Part shown: one piece after another, positions 61,559 through 64,000 of the stretch
How positions within the stretch are numbered: position 1 is the first letter of the stretch
Layout of the letters: each line of letters begins with the position of its first letter
Assembly (NCBI RefSeq): GCF_007743815.1
Contig: NZ_CP036265.1
Location: 4,409,823-4,473,822 of the forward strand
Source of the DNA: Alienimonas californiensis
Lineage (GTDB): Bacteria > Planctomycetota > Planctomycetia > Planctomycetales > Planctomycetaceae
Direction of reading: 5' to 3'
DNA length: 64,000 nt
Notes under the pieces: generated by a model
The model's input: only the letters and a program-made list of their open reading frames with translations
What the model was told of the DNA's origin: nothing
The model's database searches: none
Made by a program: the position numbers and the translations under genes

Positions 61559-62032
61559 CTAGCTGATCCGGCCCTCGTCGGCCTCGCGGAGCAGTTCCAC
61601 GACTTCCTCGGCCGTCTGGGCCTGCTTGAGGAAGTTGCAGAACGTGTCGTTCTTCAGGTGACGGGAGACGGTCTCCAGAGCCCGCAGGTGATCGCGGGTG
61701 TTCTCCGGGGGGCTGACGAGCAGGATCATGATGTAGACCGGCTCGCCGTCGAGGCTGGCGAAGTCGATCCCCTCGTGCACCAGGCCGACCGTCGCCGTCA
61801 GGCGATCGACGGCGGGGTGCTTGGTGTGGGGCACCGCCACGCCGTTGCCGATGCCGGTCGAGCCGAGTTCTTCCCGCTTCAATACGGCGGCGACGATCGC
61901 CGACTCTTCATCCCCCGGCAACTTGCCGGAGTTCTTCAGGGAGGCGACCAACTGAGCGATGGCGTCTTCTTTCCCGGCCGGCTTGAGGTCGGGAACGATG
62001 GCGTCGGTGCAGACGAAGTCGAGCAAGTTCAT
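61559..62032 (-). CDS. ptsN: PTS EIIA protein, PtsN type
   Basis: 157 residues, the length of EIIA-Ntr. It starts [20 protein letters not shown]. The phosphorylated His69 is in [39 protein letters not shown] and the helical C terminus are typical. EIIA-Ntr proteins regulate K+ transport, nitrogen and cell-envelope responses rather than moving sugar. It lies directly downstream of hpf and upstream of ptsH, as in the rpoN region of proteobacteria, but no rpoN gene is present here. Confidence 0.9.
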   Translation of the reverse strand: MNLLDFVCTDAIVPDLKPAGKEDAIAQLVASLKNSGKLPGDEESAIVAAVLKREELGSTGIGNGVAVPHTKHPAVDRLTATVGLVHEGIDFASLDGEPVYIMILLVSPPENTRDHLRALETVSRHLKNDTFCNFLKQAQTAEEVVELLREADEGRIS

Positions 62033-62137
62033 GGCGACGGGTGCGGTTCGGGGCCGCGGGAGAGACGCCGGGAGGGCGGGGGAATGACGGAAGGTGGGGA
62101 GGCTCGGAACAGGGCGAGGCTCAGGGCAATAACAGCG

Positions 62138-62590
62138 TCAGGACGCGGAGGGCGGCTGAGCGACGCCGCCCGGCGGCGAGGACAACTCGGCCGCGTCGGC
62201 CGCCGGGGGGAGCCCCTCGTCGTCGTCCGCGTCGTCGTCGAGGGAGTCGCCGTCGAACGGGTCGCCGGCCACCTCCCGGGCGGAGGGGTCGCCGTGGTGT
62301 TCCTGGATCCGCTTTTTGTAGCGGCGGAGCTGTTGCTCCATCTTATGCAGGCAGGACTCGAACGTCGGCGTGACTTCCGTCCCCTCGCAGTGGGCGGTGA
62401 AGTCGTGCTTGTGCTCCGCGTCGACCAGCAGTTCGACCCGTACTCGATCGCCGGCGTGTTCGAACTCCACCGTGACGAGGATCTCCGTCACCCGCTCGAA
62501 CAGGTGCACCAGCTTGTCGCACTTGGCCGTGATGAATTCACGGGTGGCGTCGTTGAGCTGGCCGTGGCGGACGGCGATCTTGGTTTGCAC
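62138..62590 (-). CDS. hpf: ribosome hibernation promoting factor
   Basis: 150 residues from a GTG at 62590 with GAGGAAAG 11-18 nt upstream. The domain starts TKIAVRHGQLNDATREFITA and contains LFERVTEILVTVEFEHAGDR, VELLVDAEHKHDFTAHCEG and HKMEQQLRRYKKRIQEHHG, typical HPF/RaiA. The C-terminal ~40 residues are acidic and low complexity (PFDGDSLDDDADDDEG), unlike the long-form dimerisation domain. It binds the ribosome decoding site in stationary phase. It is the first gene of the PTS run. Confidence 0.88.
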   Translation of the reverse strand: MQTKIAVRHGQLNDATREFITAKCDKLVHLFERVTEILVTVEFEHAGDRVRVELLVDAEHKHDFTAHCEGTEVTPTFESCLHKMEQQLRRYKKRIQEHHGDPSAREVAGDPFDGDSLDDDADDDEGLPPAADAAELSSPPGGVAQPPSAS

Positions 62591-62848
62591 CGGGGCGTTC
62601 TTTCCTCGGCCGCTTGAGCCGGTCCGCCGTCCGCGGCGACGCGGCCGAATGGGCCGCCGCGAAGCAGTGTGATCCACTTGGCCGGCGACGCGGCGGTCGG
62701 CCGCCGGACGGTCCGGGAGGGGTTTCGGAGTCTATCGACGCCGCATGAATCCGCAACGCCGCCCGCACGTCCCCACAGGACGCCTCTTCCTCGCGCCCGC
62801 CGGGCGAGGGCGTCGCCCTCCGCCCGCCCTTCGCCGGGAGCCGGAGCG

Positions 62849-63157
62849 TCAGAAGGAGTCGACGGACCCGGAACGCTCCCGCCTCGCCCAATTCGGGTCC
62901 ACGGCAGCGGGCAACGGCGGCGCCTCGGGCGCCAGCTCCGGCAGGTCGTCCCAGTGCCCCGCGAGCCGCAGTTCCTCCGGAACCTCCGCCGTCTCGAACC
63001 CCTCGACCAGCGACGCCGCCGGGCGCGGCGTGTCCACGACGGCGTCCCCGCCGGCGGAGCGGCAGCCCAGGCAGGACCCGGCCAGCGACGTGCCCGCCAC
63101 CAGCGCCGCCACAGCCGCGCGGCTCATCGGACGACGGCGGCGGGCGGGGAACGACAT
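62849..63157 (-). CDS. small secreted or lipoprotein-like protein
   Basis: 102 residues, or 92 from an internal ATG at 63127. A basic N terminus and hydrophobic stretch (AAVAALVAGTSLAGSCLGC) look like a signal with cysteines at the cleavage site, though the lipobox is imperfect. The rest is Pro/Glu/Asp-rich (ELAPEAPPLPAAVDPNWARR). No family is recognised. It is between hpf and rnpB on the minus strand. Modest support. Confidence 0.5.
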   Translation of the reverse strand: MSFPARRRRPMSRAAVAALVAGTSLAGSCLGCRSAGGDAVVDTPRPAASLVEGFETAEVPEELRLAGHWDDLPELAPEAPPLPAAVDPNWARRERSGSVDSF

Positions 63158-63355
63158 ACGAGCCGAAGGCCGGATCGGGAGCGGGCGGACCGGGAATTCT
63201 CGTTATCGACCGCGCCGGCGGCGCCGCCCAACCCTCCCGCTCGCTTCGCCCCCGAACAACCCGGCCGCGCCGCCCCAATCGCTTCCACCGCACCGATCGG
63301 CCGCGTCCGGCGACGCGGGGCCGGAAGGACGCCCATCCCGTGAAGAAAAGAGAAA

Positions 63356-63851
<496 letters not shown>

Positions 63852-63890
63852 CGGGAGGATTCTAGCCGATCCCCCGCCGTGAACCATCCC

Positions 63891-64000
63891 GCCTGCGCTG
63901 GGGTCCGGCCTCGCTGGGGTCCGGCCCCGTGGCGTTGGCCGGGGGGAGGCGTATTCTGCTCTCCCGTCGCCCGCCCGTTTCGCCCGCCGCCCCGACCGAC
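63891..64000. other. intergenic end of window with a short direct repeat
   Basis: The 14-mer GCTGGGGTCCGGCC occurs twice, 16 nt apart, around 63897-63926, followed by a C-rich stretch similar to the leaders of other genes in the window, so a plus-strand gene probably starts just outside. Confidence 0.4.

Noticed and set aside
59038-61566. 842-codon plus-strand open frame
   Set aside because: Antisense to ptsI and ptsH, which have clear active-site motifs; composition typical of a GC-rich shadow frame.
63897-63926. two copies of a 14-mer as a possible repeat array
   Set aside because: Only two copies with no spacer regularity; not a CRISPR array or a mobile element end.

Overview
This is a GC-rich (roughly 70 %), densely coded bacterial segment that most likely comes from a planctomycete. 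The main clues are a secreted sulfatase with the CxPSR formylglycine motif, a DUF3326 protein, a large secretin-N repeat protein, a DUF11 surface protein, an Anbu/ATP-grasp/alpha-E operon and an enlarged RNase P RNA. Most start codons follow pyrimidine/C-rich leaders rather than Shine-Dalgarno sites. Assignment to the phylum is an inference from gene content. No insertion sequence, prophage or CRISPR array was seen.

Layout. 1-0.8 kb: start of polA (cut by the window edge). 1.1-2.6 kb: membrane-anchored coiled-coil protein. 2.7-7.6 kb: three-gene operon with a zinc-ribbon/TPR membrane protein and two related dynamin-like GTPases. 7.7-9.3 kb: PIN-PhoH protein. 9.5-12.9 kb: tadA-tadB-tadC. 13-20.9 kb: flavin oxidoreductase, sulfatase, an Orn/Lys/Arg decarboxylase downstream of a DUF3326 gene, and nhaA with a structured leader. 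21.4-24.7 kb: secretin-N repeat protein plus a coupled small membrane protein. 24.8-27 kb: DUF488, tRNA-Val, and a BCS1-like AAA ATPase split over two frames. 27.3-30.6 kb: DUF11 protein and an exported orphan. 31-32.6 kb: ispH, a small membrane protein and tRNA-Ser.

32.8-41.5 kb: a compact molybdenum operon. It encodes a three-subunit aldehyde/xanthine-type oxidoreductase (paoABC-like), MoaA, XdhC, a MocA-like nucleotidyltransferase, MoaD, MoaE and a MOT1-type molybdate transporter. Together these cover uptake, part of cofactor synthesis, cofactor maturation and the enzyme itself.

41.6-45 kb: rpsN, DUF2256, TPR protein, RluD-type pseudouridine synthase, FAA hydrolase. 45-49.6 kb: Anbu peptidase operon (ATP-grasp, alpha-E, Anbu, transglutaminase-like). 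49.7-53 kb: PhyH-like dioxygenase, CYP152-type P450, HemW-like radical SAM protein. 53.3-56.6 kb: MMPL transporter and a lone GroES. 56.7-62.6 kb, minus strand: rplU, RNase E/G, then hpf-ptsN-ptsH-ptsI, a regulatory PTS with no sugar permease in view. 63.4-63.9 kb: rnpB.

I found no system I can call wholly undescribed. The best candidates for something new are the tandem GTPase pair with shared non-canonical G3/G4 motifs, the nhaA leader RNA, the split BCS1 gene ending inside a tRNA, and the C-rich leader pattern. Start sites in this GC-rich sequence are often ambiguous; alternatives are given in the entries.
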